A stretch of 64,000 bases of DNA from the NCBI GenBank assembly GCA_000470535.1, contig CBRG010000137.1, positions 26,894 to 90,893 on the forward strand. The letters are read 5' to 3'. How positions within the stretch are numbered: the first letter of the stretch is position 1; each line of letters begins with the position of its first letter. Below the pieces are notes generated by a model. It did no database searches, was not told where the DNA came from, and saw only the letters and a program-made list of their open reading frames with translations. Below, one piece after another: positions 34,911 to 43,795 of the stretch. The stretch is from Streptomyces sp. AW19M42. Lineage in GTDB: Bacteria > Actinomycetota > Actinomycetes > Streptomycetales > Streptomycetaceae. The translations under genes and the position numbers were made by a program.

Positions 34911-35520
34911 CGCCGACGCCGTCGACCAGGGGAGAAGCAGCAAGAAGCACGGAGGTGGCGGCTCCTTGTTCCGCGTTCTTCCAGAAGACGCCGTCGCTGT
35001 CGGTGGAGGTGTCGGCCTGGGGAATGTGCCGCATGAGGCCGGTGGACGGGATGCGGCCCGGGTTGAGGGCATTGACGAGAATCCCGTCGTCGGCCCAGTG
35101 TCGCGTTGCCTCGACGGCGAAGAGGTTCTCGGCGGTCTTCGACTGCCCTTAGGCGACCCACTCGTTGTAGGCGCGGCGTTCGAACATCGGGTCGTCGAAG
35201 TCGACGTTCGCGGCGACGTGGCCCACGGAGCTCACTGCGACGATGCGTGCCCGGTGTGCTTGTGTCAGGGCGCCGTGCAACGCGACGGCAAGCACGAAGT
35301 GGCCGAGGTGGTTCGTGGTGAACTGCATCTCCCAGCCCTCCGCGGTCCGGGCGAGGAGCATCGCCATGACTCCGGCATTGTTCACCAGAATGTCCAGGGG
35401 TTCCTGCCACGCTTTTGCGAATCTCTGCACCGAGTCCTGCTGGGCCAGGTCCAGCAGCGCGACGTTGCGGTGGGCTTTGCCGGTGGTCGCCGCGATGCCC
35501 CTCTGCGCGCCCCATGCAGG
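34911..35520 (-). pseudogene. short-chain dehydrogenase/reductase pseudogene
   Basis: Minus-strand remnant of a retinol-dehydrogenase-like SDR. DILVNNAGVMA, NHLGHFVLA and AVSSVGHVAANVDF are readable. A TAA stop (35149-35151) stands exactly where the catalytic Tyr of YxxxK should be (stop-Gly-Gln-Ser-Lys), after which homology resumes (KTAENLFAVEATRHW, then NALNPG). The N-terminal Rossmann glycine motif is missing and the C-terminus stops at the end of the neighbouring secreted-protein gene. Clearly dead. Confidence 0.8.
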
Positions 35521-35574
35521 TCATCGAGCACGTGAGTCGTGGTCGGGTGGGGCGGTCGGCGGTTCTCGTCAGCT

Positions 35575-35694
35575 GAGACCGGCTACCGCCGAGTCAACCA
35601 CCGCTACGAGCGGAAAACAGGCAACTACCTGGCCTTTCTCGGATTGGCGGCCGCTCTCTGCTGCTACAAACGGTTCCTCAAGCTCACCATGTAG
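35575..35694 (+). pseudogene. IS5-family transposase C-terminal scar
   Basis: About 39 codons ending at TAG 35692-35694: ETGYRRVNHRYERKTGNYLAF then LGLAAALCCYKRFL. The HRYERK...LAF..LA..L.CY+R pattern is the C-terminus of many Streptomyces IS5-type transposases. No upstream part or inverted repeat was found. It marks past insertion activity next to the SDR pseudogene. Confidence 0.7.
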
Positions 35695-36126
35695 GACAGC
35701 CCTTAGGGACCCCACGGCCTGGCCCTGTGCGGTGATGGTGAAGTGGAGAGAAGCCCTGCGGCGGCGATACGACGGGGCGCGAATCCGGTCCGCCCTGCCG
35801 AACTGGAATGTCCCTCGGCCCCGGCAGCGAGGCCCGGGCCACGGTGCGCGGCCGCGTGAGCCGGGAGGGAACGGGGACGGGGGGGGCGAGGACAGCGAGG
35901 TGCCAGGCGGGGTGTCGGCGAACTTGTTCTCGTACCCGCCACGGCGCCATCTTCCGTACAGCTCCTTTGTCTTCTTATGGGGCCCGTCACCATCGCGCGG
36001 AGTTCCTGATCGGTACGACGACCAACCGATGTGGTTGAGCTCCAAAGCCGGCCCGTTTGGCCAGGGACGATGCTTGCCCTCCACCCCGGTGCAGCGCCCG
36101 GAGCCCGCTGACAGCGCCGGACCTCG
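35695..36126. other. gene-free interval
   Basis: 432 bp between the IS5 scar and the 3' end of the phosphatase-like gene. Open frames here have no recognisable family and poor codon bias. Nothing is supported. Confidence 0.5.
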
Positions 36127-36969
36127 CTACGCCCGCCTCAGATCGGCCTGCACCAGATCGTGGTCCGAGTACGGGGTGAGACGCACCTCTTGCTTGAGCG
36201 GGGCGAAGCCGCGCAGAAAGATGTAGTCGAACTTGCTGCGCCAATCGGTCGTCGGTTCGCACGCACCCGCCGCCGTGGGACCGCACGCGCGGTCCGCGTC
36301 CGTGGCCAGGCCCCACATCCCGGTGAGTTCGGCGGCATCCGGCACCGCGTTGAAGTCACCGAGCACGATCGTGCGGTCATGCCGGGCGACCGCCTTCGCC
36401 AGTACGACGGTCTGCTTCGCGCGGACCGATTCCTGCCTCCGCTCGGCCAGGTGCGTGTTGAAGACCCGGACGGGTCGGCCGTCCACAAGGGTGGTGACGG
36501 CCATGTACCCGCGGTCCTCGGAACCGCCGTCGGGGTACTCCACGTTCACGTGGTCGGTCATCGGAGCAGCCGAGAGGATCGCCTGGCCAAAGCCCCCCGG
36601 ACTCCATGGCACTCCGCCGCAGCGGCTCCAACTCTGCAGTACCGATCCGTACTCGACGTGGTAGACCAGCCCGTACAAGTACTGCAGGTGATCCCGGATC
36701 CTCTCGACATCACCCACGCACGCCTCTTGCAGGCCGATGACCTGAGGCGCGTACGTGGCGATCTCCGCCGCCCGGCCGAGGTTCTGACCGCTCCCCTTGC
36801 AGGGGTTGCAGATGTTCCACGTCATGACGCGGTTCGGCACGGCCTCCCCGGGGGTGTCGGCCGGCAGCGGCTTGGCGCTGTAGGCACTGTTCGATGTGCT
36901 GGGGCCGACGAGCAGCACGCAGGCCGCGATCAGCGCTCCCGCGAGCCACCGCGCGCCGGTTCCGGTCAC
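36127..36969 (-). CDS. secreted endonuclease/exonuclease/phosphatase-fold protein
   Basis: 280-residue exported hydrolase of the DNase I / sphingomyelinase fold. Signal peptide: VTGTGARWLAGALIAACVLLVG. Active-site landmarks in order: MTWNIC, GLQEACVGD (metal-binding Glu), FNTHLAER (His), LGDFNAVPD (Asp-x-Asn) and YSDHDLVQADL (Asp-His). The substrate could be DNA, a phospholipid or a phosphoester. The GTG at 36969 is chosen because a strong GAGGAGGCGAG element precedes it. It stands alone, on the same strand as the P450 operon but beyond that operon's terminator. Confidence 0.85.
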   Translation of the reverse strand: MTGTGARWLAGALIAACVLLVGPSTSNSAYSAKPLPADTPGEAVPNRVMTWNICNPCKGSGQNLGRAAEIATYAPQVIGLQEACVGDVERIRDHLQYLYGLVYHVEYGSVLQSWSRCGGVPWSPGGFGQAILSAAPMTDHVNVEYPDGGSEDRGYMAVTTLVDGRPVRVFNTHLAERRQESVRAKQTVVLAKAVARHDRTIVLGDFNAVPDAAELTGMWGLATDADRACGPTAAGACEPTTDWRSKFDYIFLRGFAPLKQEVRLTPYSDHDLVQADLRRA

Positions 36970-37495
36970 CCTCGCCTCCTCGAAGTAGAGACACACGCCG
37001 TCATGTGAGCTTGCCTCGGACGAGGTTATGTGACGGGTTGTAGGCGGCACATGAGGTGCGTGGATCTCATGGCGGTCTCACATCGAACGATGCCGGGCGA
37101 CGGAAGTCCTCCCTCAGAGCTCTCCCCTGAGAGTTTTCCCCAGAGGCCGGACGCGGCGGCGTCCCATGGCGCCGAGCCGGGCCGCAGAGGGCTTCGGTGC
37201 GAGGGCGAAGGTCTCGCGGTCGACGGCGATCAGCCCGAAAGTGGGGCGCGCGGCGGCCTCATTCGTAGGTGGCGGTCCAGAGCCTCTGAGGTGTCCTGGC
37301 ATGCGGCGCGTGCCCTCTTCGGTGGCGATGCCGCTCTTTGCGACGATCAGCGGGATGCCGGGTCGGCGCGGCGCTGTCGCGCACGGTTTGCCCCAGGGTC
37401 CGGGAGGCCCGGCCCACGGAGTGCACCCCGCCCTGCATCGTGCCGGGTCGGCGCGGCACGGGGCGGATTCGCCTGTCCTCAACGGCGGCGGCGGG
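36970..37495. other. intergenic region without a supported gene
   Basis: 526 bp between the secreted hydrolase start and the P450-operon terminator. It must hold the hydrolase promoter. Open frames on both strands lack family signatures, and repeated stretches such as GCCGGGTCGGCGCGGC (near 37353 and 37443) look like degenerate repeats. Confidence 0.45.
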
Positions 37496-37531
37496 GCCGG
37501 GCGGGAGCGGGGTTGGTCGCTCCCGCCCGGC
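37496..37531 (-). terminator. terminator of the P450 operon
   Basis: Perfect 14-bp stem (37496-37509 with 37518-37531), 8-nt loop, 17 bp beyond the P450 stop codon at 37548. Confidence 0.85.
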
Positions 37532-37547
37532 GTACTGGGCAGGATGG

Positions 37548-38762
37548 TCAGCGGGTGACCATGAGCTTGCGGACTCCGTAGTTGGTGCCGGTGAAGTCCA
37601 TGGGGACCTCCTCCAGCGGGGTGGCGAGGCGGAGGTTCGGGAAGCGTTGGAAGAGCTTGGGCAGGACGGTCCTGAGTTCGGCGCGGGCGACGTTCTGGCC
37701 GAGGCAGGCGTGGACGCCGTAGCCGAAGCCCATGTGGCGGGCCATCTTGCGGTCGATGTCGAGGGTGTCGGGGTCCTGGAAGGCGCGGGGGTCGCGATTG
37801 GCGGCGTTCATCGCGACGACGACGAGGTCACCCTTTTCGACCTGGGCACCTGCGAGTTCGAGGTCCTCCTTGGCGACGCGTCCCAGGCCGAACTGGACGA
37901 TCGTGAGGTAGCGCATCAGCTCCTCGACCGCGGTGCCGGTCTTCTCGGGGTGGGCCAGCATCTGCTCGCGCTGCTCGTGGTGGGTGAGCAGGGTGAGGGT
38001 GGACAGGCCCATCATGGCGGCCGTGGTGTCGTGTCCGGCGAACAGCAGCAGCACGCCGAGCCCGATGAGCTGCTTCTCGGTCAGGGCCGCGTCCTCGCCG
38101 TCGGCCTTGTTGATGAGCTCGGCGAGGATGCCGTCTGTGGCGCCGGTACGGCGCTTGTCGGCGACGAGCCGGGTGATGTAGTCGATGAGCCAGTGGGCGC
38201 CTTTGTCGCGTTCCTCGCGGCTCTTGGCCATGTCCATGAGGTCGACGGTGGCCTCGTGGAAGCCGTCACGATCCTCGTACGGGACGCCGAGCAGCTCGCA
38301 GATCACCAGGCAGGGGATGGGCAGGGCCATGGCCTGGACGAAGTCGAACGTCTCGGGGCCCGCGGCGATGGCGTCCAGGTGCTCGTCGACAATTCTGTCG
38401 AGGTAGGGCTGAAGCTTGTTCTGGACGGCCTTGGGGGTGAAGCGGGCGGTGAGCAGGCGGCGGTAGGCACCGTGCTCGGGCTCATCCATCATCACGAAGC
38501 CGGCATCGAAAGGGGCGTCCTCGCCGGCCTCGGAAACCTCGCCCTCGGGGGTGTCGTGGCGCGGACGCCTGGCGCTGAGCCGCGGGTCGGTGAAGACCTG
38601 GCTGCCTTCCTCGAAGCGGGTGACGAGCCAGCCGGTCGAGCCGTTGGGAAAGCGGACCTTGACGATGGGCTGGTTCTCACGCAGCCCGGTGTACTCGGCA
38701 GGCGGGTCGAGGGGGGCTGCGGCTTCGCGGGTGACGGGCTGGTCGACGAGGGGCTCGGTCAT
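37548..38762 (-). CDS. cytochrome P450, last gene of the redox operon
   Basis: 404-residue soluble actinobacterial P450 of the CYP105/107 type. I-helix oxygen-activation motif AGHDTT (242-247), K-helix ExxR (Glu281-Arg284) and heme loop FGYGVHACLG with the ligand Cys353. All catalytic elements are present. The start at 38762 overlaps the stop of the carboxymuconolactone-decarboxylase frame (ATGA). Ferredoxin and ferredoxin reductase genes at the head of the operon would supply electrons. Substrate unknown. Confidence 0.93.
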   Translation of the reverse strand: MTEPLVDQPVTREAAAPLDPPAEYTGLRENQPIVKVRFPNGSTGWLVTRFEEGSQVFTDPRLSARRPRHDTPEGEVSEAGEDAPFDAGFVMMDEPEHGAYRRLLTARFTPKAVQNKLQPYLDRIVDEHLDAIAAGPETFDFVQAMALPIPCLVICELLGVPYEDRDGFHEATVDLMDMAKSREERDKGAHWLIDYITRLVADKRRTGATDGILAELINKADGEDAALTEKQLIGLGVLLLFAGHDTTAAMMGLSTLTLLTHHEQREQMLAHPEKTGTAVEELMRYLTIVQFGLGRVAKEDLELAGAQVEKGDLVVVAMNAANRDPRAFQDPDTLDIDRKMARHMGFGYGVHACLGQNVARAELRTVLPKLFQRFPNLRLATPLEEVPMDFTGTNYGVRKLMVTR

Positions 38763-39025
38763 TTCTGCTCCTGTGCGGTGGGGGGCTGCGCGGCGGCGTG
38801 CGCCTCGATCGCGGCGGTGACGCCGGTGTGGGTGGCGGTGGCCTTGCACCAGCCGGTGTAGACGGCCAGGTGGAGGACGGCCTCGCGCAGCTGATCAGAG
38901 GTCAGTTCGCTGTTGACCAGAGCGCCGTTCGCGATGACCTGGACGAGTTCGGGCCGGCCGACGGTGGCGGCGACGCCGAGGGTCAGCAGTCGGCGGTCGC
39001 GGACGGACAGGCCCTCGCGGCCCAT
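38759..39025 (-). CDS. carboxymuconolactone-decarboxylase-like domain, likely frameshifted from its N-terminus
   Basis: 88 codons from ATG 39025: GREGLSVRDRRLLTLGVAAT and LREAVLHLAVYTGWCKAT are the core of the CMD/AhpD-like alpha-helical domain. The expected beginning of the same domain (YGPGFSTAVQDGGDPFTTETVDYLFAQVW) is at the end of the dehydrogenase frame just upstream. Restoring one G in the GGG run at 39021-39023 (minus strand) would join them in frame. As it stands, this piece could be translated from its own ATG but would lack part of the fold. Confidence 0.65.
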   Translation of the reverse strand: MGREGLSVRDRRLLTLGVAATVGRPELVQVIANGALVNSELTSDQLREAVLHLAVYTGWCKATATHTGVTAAIEAHAAAQPPTAQEQK

Positions 39026-40008
39026 ACCTGGGCGAAGAGGTAGTCGACGGTCTCGGTGGTGAAGGGGTCGCCGCCGTCCTGGACCGCGGTGCTGAAGCCG
39101 GGGCCGTAGGCCCGGTCCATCATGTGCAGTCCGTAGGCGTGGACATCGTCCTTCTCCGGTGCCGGCGCCGGTTCGGAGTCCAGCTGGAGGGTGCGGCGGG
39201 CCTCAGTACGTACCGCCTCGACGAGGGGGGCCTGGACACCGAGGGCGGCGGCGAGGTCCCGGGCGGCATCGAGGTCCTTGGTCATCAAAGGTTCGATCTG
39301 CCGGCCGACGGCCTCGGGCAGGACGCCGTCGGCGTCCTGCATGCGCAGCAGTTGCAGCAGGGTGCGCCCCTCGGGGTCGGCTGCCTCGATGACCTCGGCG
39401 AGGCGGGCGGGGTCCACGCCGGCGGCGCGGGCCAGTGCGCAGGCCTCGGCGACCGTGCGCCAACTGCCGTAGGTGACGACGTTGCGGGCGATCTTGGTGG
39501 CCATACCCGCGCCGGGCGGGCCGCAGTGCACCACCTTCTTCGCCCAGTCCTCAAGGACCGGCCGGGCCGAGTCCACGGTGAGCTGCTCTCCGCCGAGAAC
39601 GGCGACCATGCCGTTCTCTGCGGCCTTGTCGCCCGGGGTCACCCCGCAGTCGAGGAAGCCCACGCCCTGTTCGGCGCAGAGCGCGGCCAGTTCGTGGACG
39701 ACGGGCAGGGCGACGGTGGCGAGCAGGACGATCGTCAGGCCCGGTCTGGCCGCCCGCAGCAGGCCGTCCTCGCCGCCGATGACCTCGCGTGCCTGGTCGG
39801 CGTTGACCACCGCGACCATCACGACGTCGGACACCCTGGCCACCTCGGCGGGCGACGGGAGCGGATCGGGCACACCGGCCAGGTCCGCGGCGGCGCCGGG
39901 GCGGACGTCGTGGACCGCGGGGACGCGTCCGCTGCGGGCCAGGCTGACGGCCACACCGCCGCCGATCATTCCCAGGCCGATCACACCGGCGCGGAGGGTG
40001 TCGCTCAT
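38983..40008 (-). CDS. 6-phosphogluconate/3-hydroxyisobutyrate dehydrogenase-like protein with a truncated CMD tail
   Basis: 341-residue frame. Residues 1-165 form an NAD(P)-binding Rossmann domain starting VIGLGMIGGGVAVSLARSG, with LLDCGVTPGD-like substrate motif (FLDCGVTPGDKAAENG). The C-terminal helical domain includes the catalytic Lys of ATKIARNVV. After residue about 275 it runs into the N-terminal half of a CMD domain and ends in an unrelated tail (AARACPSATADC). This suggests an original dehydrogenase-CMD fusion protein, now split by a one-base loss. The start at 40008 overlaps the reductase stop (ATGA). Confidence 0.8.
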   Translation of the reverse strand: MSDTLRAGVIGLGMIGGGVAVSLARSGRVPAVHDVRPGAAADLAGVPDPLPSPAEVARVSDVVMVAVVNADQAREVIGGEDGLLRAARPGLTIVLLATVALPVVHELAALCAEQGVGFLDCGVTPGDKAAENGMVAVLGGEQLTVDSARPVLEDWAKKVVHCGPPGAGMATKIARNVVTYGSWRTVAEACALARAAGVDPARLAEVIEAADPEGRTLLQLLRMQDADGVLPEAVGRQIEPLMTKDLDAARDLAAALGVQAPLVEAVRTEARRTLQLDSEPAPAPEKDDVHAYGLHMMDRAYGPGFSTAVQDGGDPFTTETVDYLFAQVWAARACPSATADC

Positions 40009-41215
40009 GCTGCGCTCCCGGTGAGAAGAGGGGCCTGCGCGGCGACCTGTGCCCGGTAGCCGCGCAGGGCTCGTGCCATATTGATGCCGACCGCCGCGCA
40101 GGTCCGGCCGTTCCTGCCGTAGAGCGCGACCAACTTGCGCTCGGCCGTGCTGCCTTCGACGACGCGTACCTCGTCGGCGCCCCGGGTCCGGCCGTAGATC
40201 TGGATCTTCAGGTCGTACTGGTCGGACCACACGTAGGGCACCGGGTCGAAAGGCGTGGCACGCTCCGGTCCGGCCAGGATGTTGCGGGCGACGGCCAGGC
40301 CCTGCTCGGCGGCGTTCGTGCGGTGCTCGATCCGCCAGGGCTCACCGGTGCGGGCACTGAGCCAGCAGGCGACATCGCCCGCTGCCCATACCCCGGAGCC
40401 GGCATACAGGGCGGCGTCGCACGCCACCCCGTCGCCGACCGGAACGCCGCTGCCGGTGAGCCACTCGGTGTTGGGCCGGGCGCCGATGCCGACCAGGACG
40501 GCATCCGCGGCCAGGGTGCGGCCGTCGGCGAGACGCACCCCGCTCGCTCGCCCGCCGTCGGTGAGGACCTCATCGACGAGGACCCCGGTATCGATCCGTA
40601 CGCCGTGCTCATGGTGGACGGTGCGCAGCAGGGCGCCCAGTTCGTCCCCGAGGGCGTCGCCCATGGGCTGGGCGGTGTCGGTGACGAGGGTGACCTCGCA
40701 GCCCAGGCCGCGGGCCACGGCGGCAGCCTCGGCACCGACGAAGCCACCGCCGACCACGACAGATGCGGCCTGGCGGCGAGGCCCTCGCGCAGCGCGAGCG
40801 CGTCCTCCAGGGTGCGCAGGGTGTGCACCCCGCGCACCGATTCGGTGCCCGGCAGCCGACGGGCCCGGGTGCCGGTGGCCACCACCAGAGCGTCGTAGCG
40901 GACGAGACTTCCGTCGGCCAGGGTGATCTCCCTCGTCCGGGTGTCCAGGGCGACGGCCGGTGAGCCCAGTCGCAGCTCCAGGCCGAGGGCCGCGATGTCG
41001 TCCTTGCCGCGCAGGCGGAGCCGGTCGGTGTCCCACGCGCCGGACAGCAGCTGCTTCGACAGCGGCGGCCGGTCGTAGGGGAGATGCTTCTCCTCGCCGA
41101 TCAGCGTGAGCGACCCGGTGTAGCCCTCGCGCCGCAGTCCTTCCACGACGCTCAGTCCGGCCGCGGAAGCGCCGACCACGGCGATCCGCGACGGAGCGGC
41201 GGCCGCGGTACTCAC
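40005..41215 (-). pseudogene. ferredoxin reductase (FAD/NAD), frameshifted
   Basis: About 400-residue NADH-dependent ferredoxin reductase for the P450. N-terminal FAD site RIAVVGASAAGLSVVEGLR, PYDRPPLSK, and the ATGTR motif read in one frame down to about 40765. From VVVGGGFVGAEAAAVARGLG (NAD site) through GAGDV-like WAAGDVACWL to the C-terminus is another frame. A single missing base near 40757-40765 (CTGTC where CTGGTC is expected) explains the switch. Either a pseudogene or a sequencing error. Both ends are coupled by ATGA overlaps to ferredoxin and dehydrogenase. Confidence 0.8.
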
Positions 41216-41406
41216 ACCCGCACCTGGATCACGGCGGCCGGGCAGGCCGCCGCGGCCTGGACCACGTTCTCGGTCTGCTCGGCCGGCGGGTTGTCGTCGA
41301 GCAGGACCACGACGCCGTCCTCGTCACGCTGGTCGAAGACCTCCGGCGCCGCCAGCACGCACTGGCCGGCACCGCAGCACTTGTCGAAGTCGATGGAGAT
41401 GTCCAT
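41212..41406 (-). CDS. P450-type ferredoxin
   Basis: 64-residue ferredoxin: DKCCGAGQCVLAAPEVFDQ and a later CPAAVIQV supply the cluster ligands. The replaced second cysteine position (Gly/Ala) is typical of 3Fe-4S ferredoxins paired with actinobacterial P450s. It is the first gene of the operon. Its start codon sits in a hairpin that also covers the ribosome-binding site GGGGGAAG. Confidence 0.92.
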   Translation of the reverse strand: MDISIDFDKCCGAGQCVLAAPEVFDQRDEDGVVVLLDDNPPAEQTENVVQAAAACPAAVIQVRV

Positions 41407-41710
41407 GGGGGGATTCACTTCCCCCTGGTGGTGGCGTCGGTGACCGCCACCACGGGAATCCACGTCCGGCTGCGCCGCCTCCGGATTCCCCGGCGGGCGC
41501 GGGTACCCGCGGTCAGTGCTTGGGCGCCGGTGCCCAGGGCGACCCCGATGAGCGGGGTCGGCCGTTGCGACAGCCGGCATCCGGGCGCCGGGGTTCGCGT
41601 TCCCGGTCCGGGCCCCGGGGGTATGCCGACCCCTCCACCTGGCCGGTGTCCTGACAAGGCCGGACAGTAGAGTTCGGGTGCGCCAGCCCCCGAACACCGA
41701 GGTATCGTCC
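41407..41710. promoter_or_regulatory. structured divergent region between the ferredoxin operon and cobL
   Basis: 304 bp shared upstream region. On the ferredoxin side are a GGGGG/CCCCC hairpin covering the ribosome-binding site and a 9-bp stem (41428-41436 with 41445-41453). Further on are GACCCCG-ATGAG-CGGGGTC (41541-41559) and a near-palindrome at 41521-41536. No B12 box was found, so cobL seems not to have its own cobalamin riboswitch. Confidence 0.5.
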
Positions 41711-43012
41711 GTGACTCCCGAACCCGCCGCACACCCCGTTCCGCCGCCAGTGAGCGTCGTGGGGATCGGAGCCGACGGCTGGTCCGGACTGCCCGACGCG
41801 TCGCGCTCCGAACTCGTCGGCGCACAGGTCCTGATCGGCGGAGGGCGTCAGCTCGGCCTGCTCCCGCCGCAGTGCGCGGGACGGCGCGTGGAATGGCCCT
41901 CGCCGCTGCTCCCCGCGGTCGCCGGCCTGCTCGCCGCGCACGCGGGGAGCAGGATCGCCGTGCTGGCCAGCGGTGACCCGATGTTCTACGGGATCGGCCG
42001 GGCCCTCACCGAAGTGGTCGGCGCGCGCGGGCTGCGGGTTCTGCCGCACCCCTCTTCCGTGTCCTACGCCTGCGCCCGAGTCGGCTGGCCCCTGGAGGAC
42101 ACCGAGGTCGTCACCCTGGTCGGCAGGCCCGCGGCCCGGCTCGTGGCCGCCCTGCACGACGGCCGCCGGCTGCTCGTCCTCAGCGCGGACGCGGGCACCC
42201 CCGCCGTGGTCGCCGCGCTGCTGCGGGAACACGGCTTCGGGCCGAGCGCACTGCGCGTCCTGGAACAGCTCGGCGGCGAGAGCGAAGCGAGCGCCGACGG
42301 CACCGCGGACACCTGGGCGCACCCGCCCGGCGACCCGCTGAACGTGATCGCGGTCCAATGCCGCCGCGCCCCCGGCGCCCCGCACCGCGGCGCCGTCCCC
42401 GGCCTGGCCGACGACGCGTACGAGCACGACGGCCAGCTCACCAAGCGCCACATCCGGGCCGCGACCCTCGGCGCGCTCGCACCGGCACCGGGCGAGCTGC
42501 TCTGGGACGTCGGCGGCGGCTCCGGGTCCGTGGCGATCGAGTGGATGCGCGTCCACCCCTCGTGCCGCGCGATCAGCGTGGAGCGCGACCCCCTGCGGGC
42601 GGAGCGCATCACGCGCAACGCCGGACAGCTCGGGGTGCCCGCCCTGCGCGTGATCACCGGCAGGGCCCCGGACAGCCTGGCCGGACTGCCTTCGCCCGAC
42701 GCCGTGTTCATCGGTGGCGGGCTGACCGTGCCCGGCCTGCTCGACGCCTGCTGGGAAGCGCTGCCGGGCGGCGGGCGGCTGGTCGCCAACACCGTCACGC
42801 TGGAATCCGAGGCGGTGCTCACCGAGTGGTACCGCCGGCACGGGGGCGAACTGGTCCGCCTCGCCGTCGCACACGCCGTGCCGGTCGGCGGCTTCACCGG
42901 CTGGCGGCAGGCGATGCCGGTCACCCAGTGGTCGGTACGCAAGCCCTCGGCCGGTACGAGCGCGGGATCCGCGGCGCGGACCCGTACAGAACATTCAGGA
43001 GACAACACATGA
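41711..43012 (+). CDS. cobL: CobL, precorrin-6Y C5,15-methyltransferase (decarboxylating)
   Basis: 433-residue bifunctional corrin enzyme. The N-terminal CbiE-type tetrapyrrole methylase domain (VVGIGADGWSGL, LASGDPMFYGIG) is fused to a C-terminal CbiT-type Rossmann methyltransferase (LLWDVGGGSGSVAIEW, ISVERD, FIGGGLTVPGLL). It methylates C5 and C15 and removes the C12 acetate carboxyl. The GTG at 41711 has GAGG 8 bp upstream; a GTG at 41678 in the same frame is less well placed. Its stop overlaps the cobM ATG (ATGA). Confidence 0.93.
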   Translation: MTPEPAAHPVPPPVSVVGIGADGWSGLPDASRSELVGAQVLIGGGRQLGLLPPQCAGRRVEWPSPLLPAVAGLLAAHAGSRIAVLASGDPMFYGIGRALTEVVGARGLRVLPHPSSVSYACARVGWPLEDTEVVTLVGRPAARLVAALHDGRRLLVLSADAGTPAVVAALLREHGFGPSALRVLEQLGGESEASADGTADTWAHPPGDPLNVIAVQCRRAPGAPHRGAVPGLADDAYEHDGQLTKRHIRAATLGALAPAPGELLWDVGGGSGSVAIEWMRVHPSCRAISVERDPLRAERITRNAGQLGVPALRVITGRAPDSLAGLPSPDAVFIGGGLTVPGLLDACWEALPGGGRLVANTVTLESEAVLTEWYRRHGGELVRLAVAHAVPVGGFTGWRQAMPVTQWSVRKPSAGTSAGSAARTRTEHSGDNT

Positions 43013-43758
43013 CCGTGTATTTCATCGGCGCGGGTCCGGGTGCGGCCGACCTGATCACCGTGCGCGGCGCGCGGACGCTCGCCGCCTGCGGGGTGTGCCT
43101 GTACGCGGGCAGCCTGGTGCCCGCCGAACTCCTCGCCGAGTGCCCCCCGGAGGCCAGGCTGGTGGACACCGCGCAGCTAGACATCGACCGGATCACGGCC
43201 GAACTGACGGCCGCGCACGAGGCCGGTCACGACGTGGCGCGGCTGCACTCGGGCGATCCCTCGGTGTTCAGCGCGGTCAACGAGCAGATGCGGCGCCTCG
43301 ACGAGGCGGGCGTGCCCTACGAGGTGATCCCTGGCGTGCCGGCGTTCGCGGCCGCCGCCGCGGCACTCAAGCGGGAGCTGACCGTGCCCACGGTCGGCCA
43401 GACCGTCATCCTCACCCGGATCGCCAACCGGGCCACGGCGATGCCGGAGGGGGAGGACCTGGCGACGCTGGGCCGCAGCGGGGCCCTGATCGTCCTGCAC
43501 CTCGCCGCCAGGTACGTGGACCGGGTCGTGGAGGAGCTGCTGCCGCACTACGGGGCCGACTGCCCCACCGCCGTCGTCGCTCTCGCCTCCCGCCCCGACG
43601 AGCTCATCCTGCGCGGACCTCTCGACGGCATCGCGGAGCAGGTGAAGGCGGCGGGCGTGATCCGTACCGCCGTCATCATGGTCGGCCGCACGCTCGGCGC
43701 CGATCAGTTCCGCGACAGCCACCTCTACTCGCCCGGACGCGACCGGCACGCCTGCTGA
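43009..43758 (+). CDS. cobM: CobM, precorrin-4 C11-methyltransferase
   Basis: 249-residue tetrapyrrole methylase: VYFIGAGPGAADLITVRGAR (SAM loop), RLHSGDPSVFSAVNEQ, YEVIPGVPAFAAAAAALKRELT and the C-terminal MVGRTLGADQFRDSHLY. The order and the LTVP segment match CobM/CbiF. Translationally coupled to cobL; converges on cbiD 37 bp downstream. Confidence 0.95.
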   Translation: MTVYFIGAGPGAADLITVRGARTLAACGVCLYAGSLVPAELLAECPPEARLVDTAQLDIDRITAELTAAHEAGHDVARLHSGDPSVFSAVNEQMRRLDEAGVPYEVIPGVPAFAAAAAALKRELTVPTVGQTVILTRIANRATAMPEGEDLATLGRSGALIVLHLAARYVDRVVEELLPHYGADCPTAVVALASRPDELILRGPLDGIAEQVKAAGVIRTAVIMVGRTLGADQFRDSHLYSPGRDRHAC

Positions 43759-43795
43759 CGTACCCACGGCCCCTTCGGCACCGGACGGCGACGGG

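Noticed and set aside
37114..37482. Open frame between the secreted hydrolase and the P450 terminator
   Set aside because: No family motif and weak composition; overlapping frames on both strands look equally plausible.
41407..41710. Second cobalamin riboswitch before cobL
   Set aside because: Several hairpins are present, but no B12 box (GCCACTG-type core with GGTG..TCC) on either strand.
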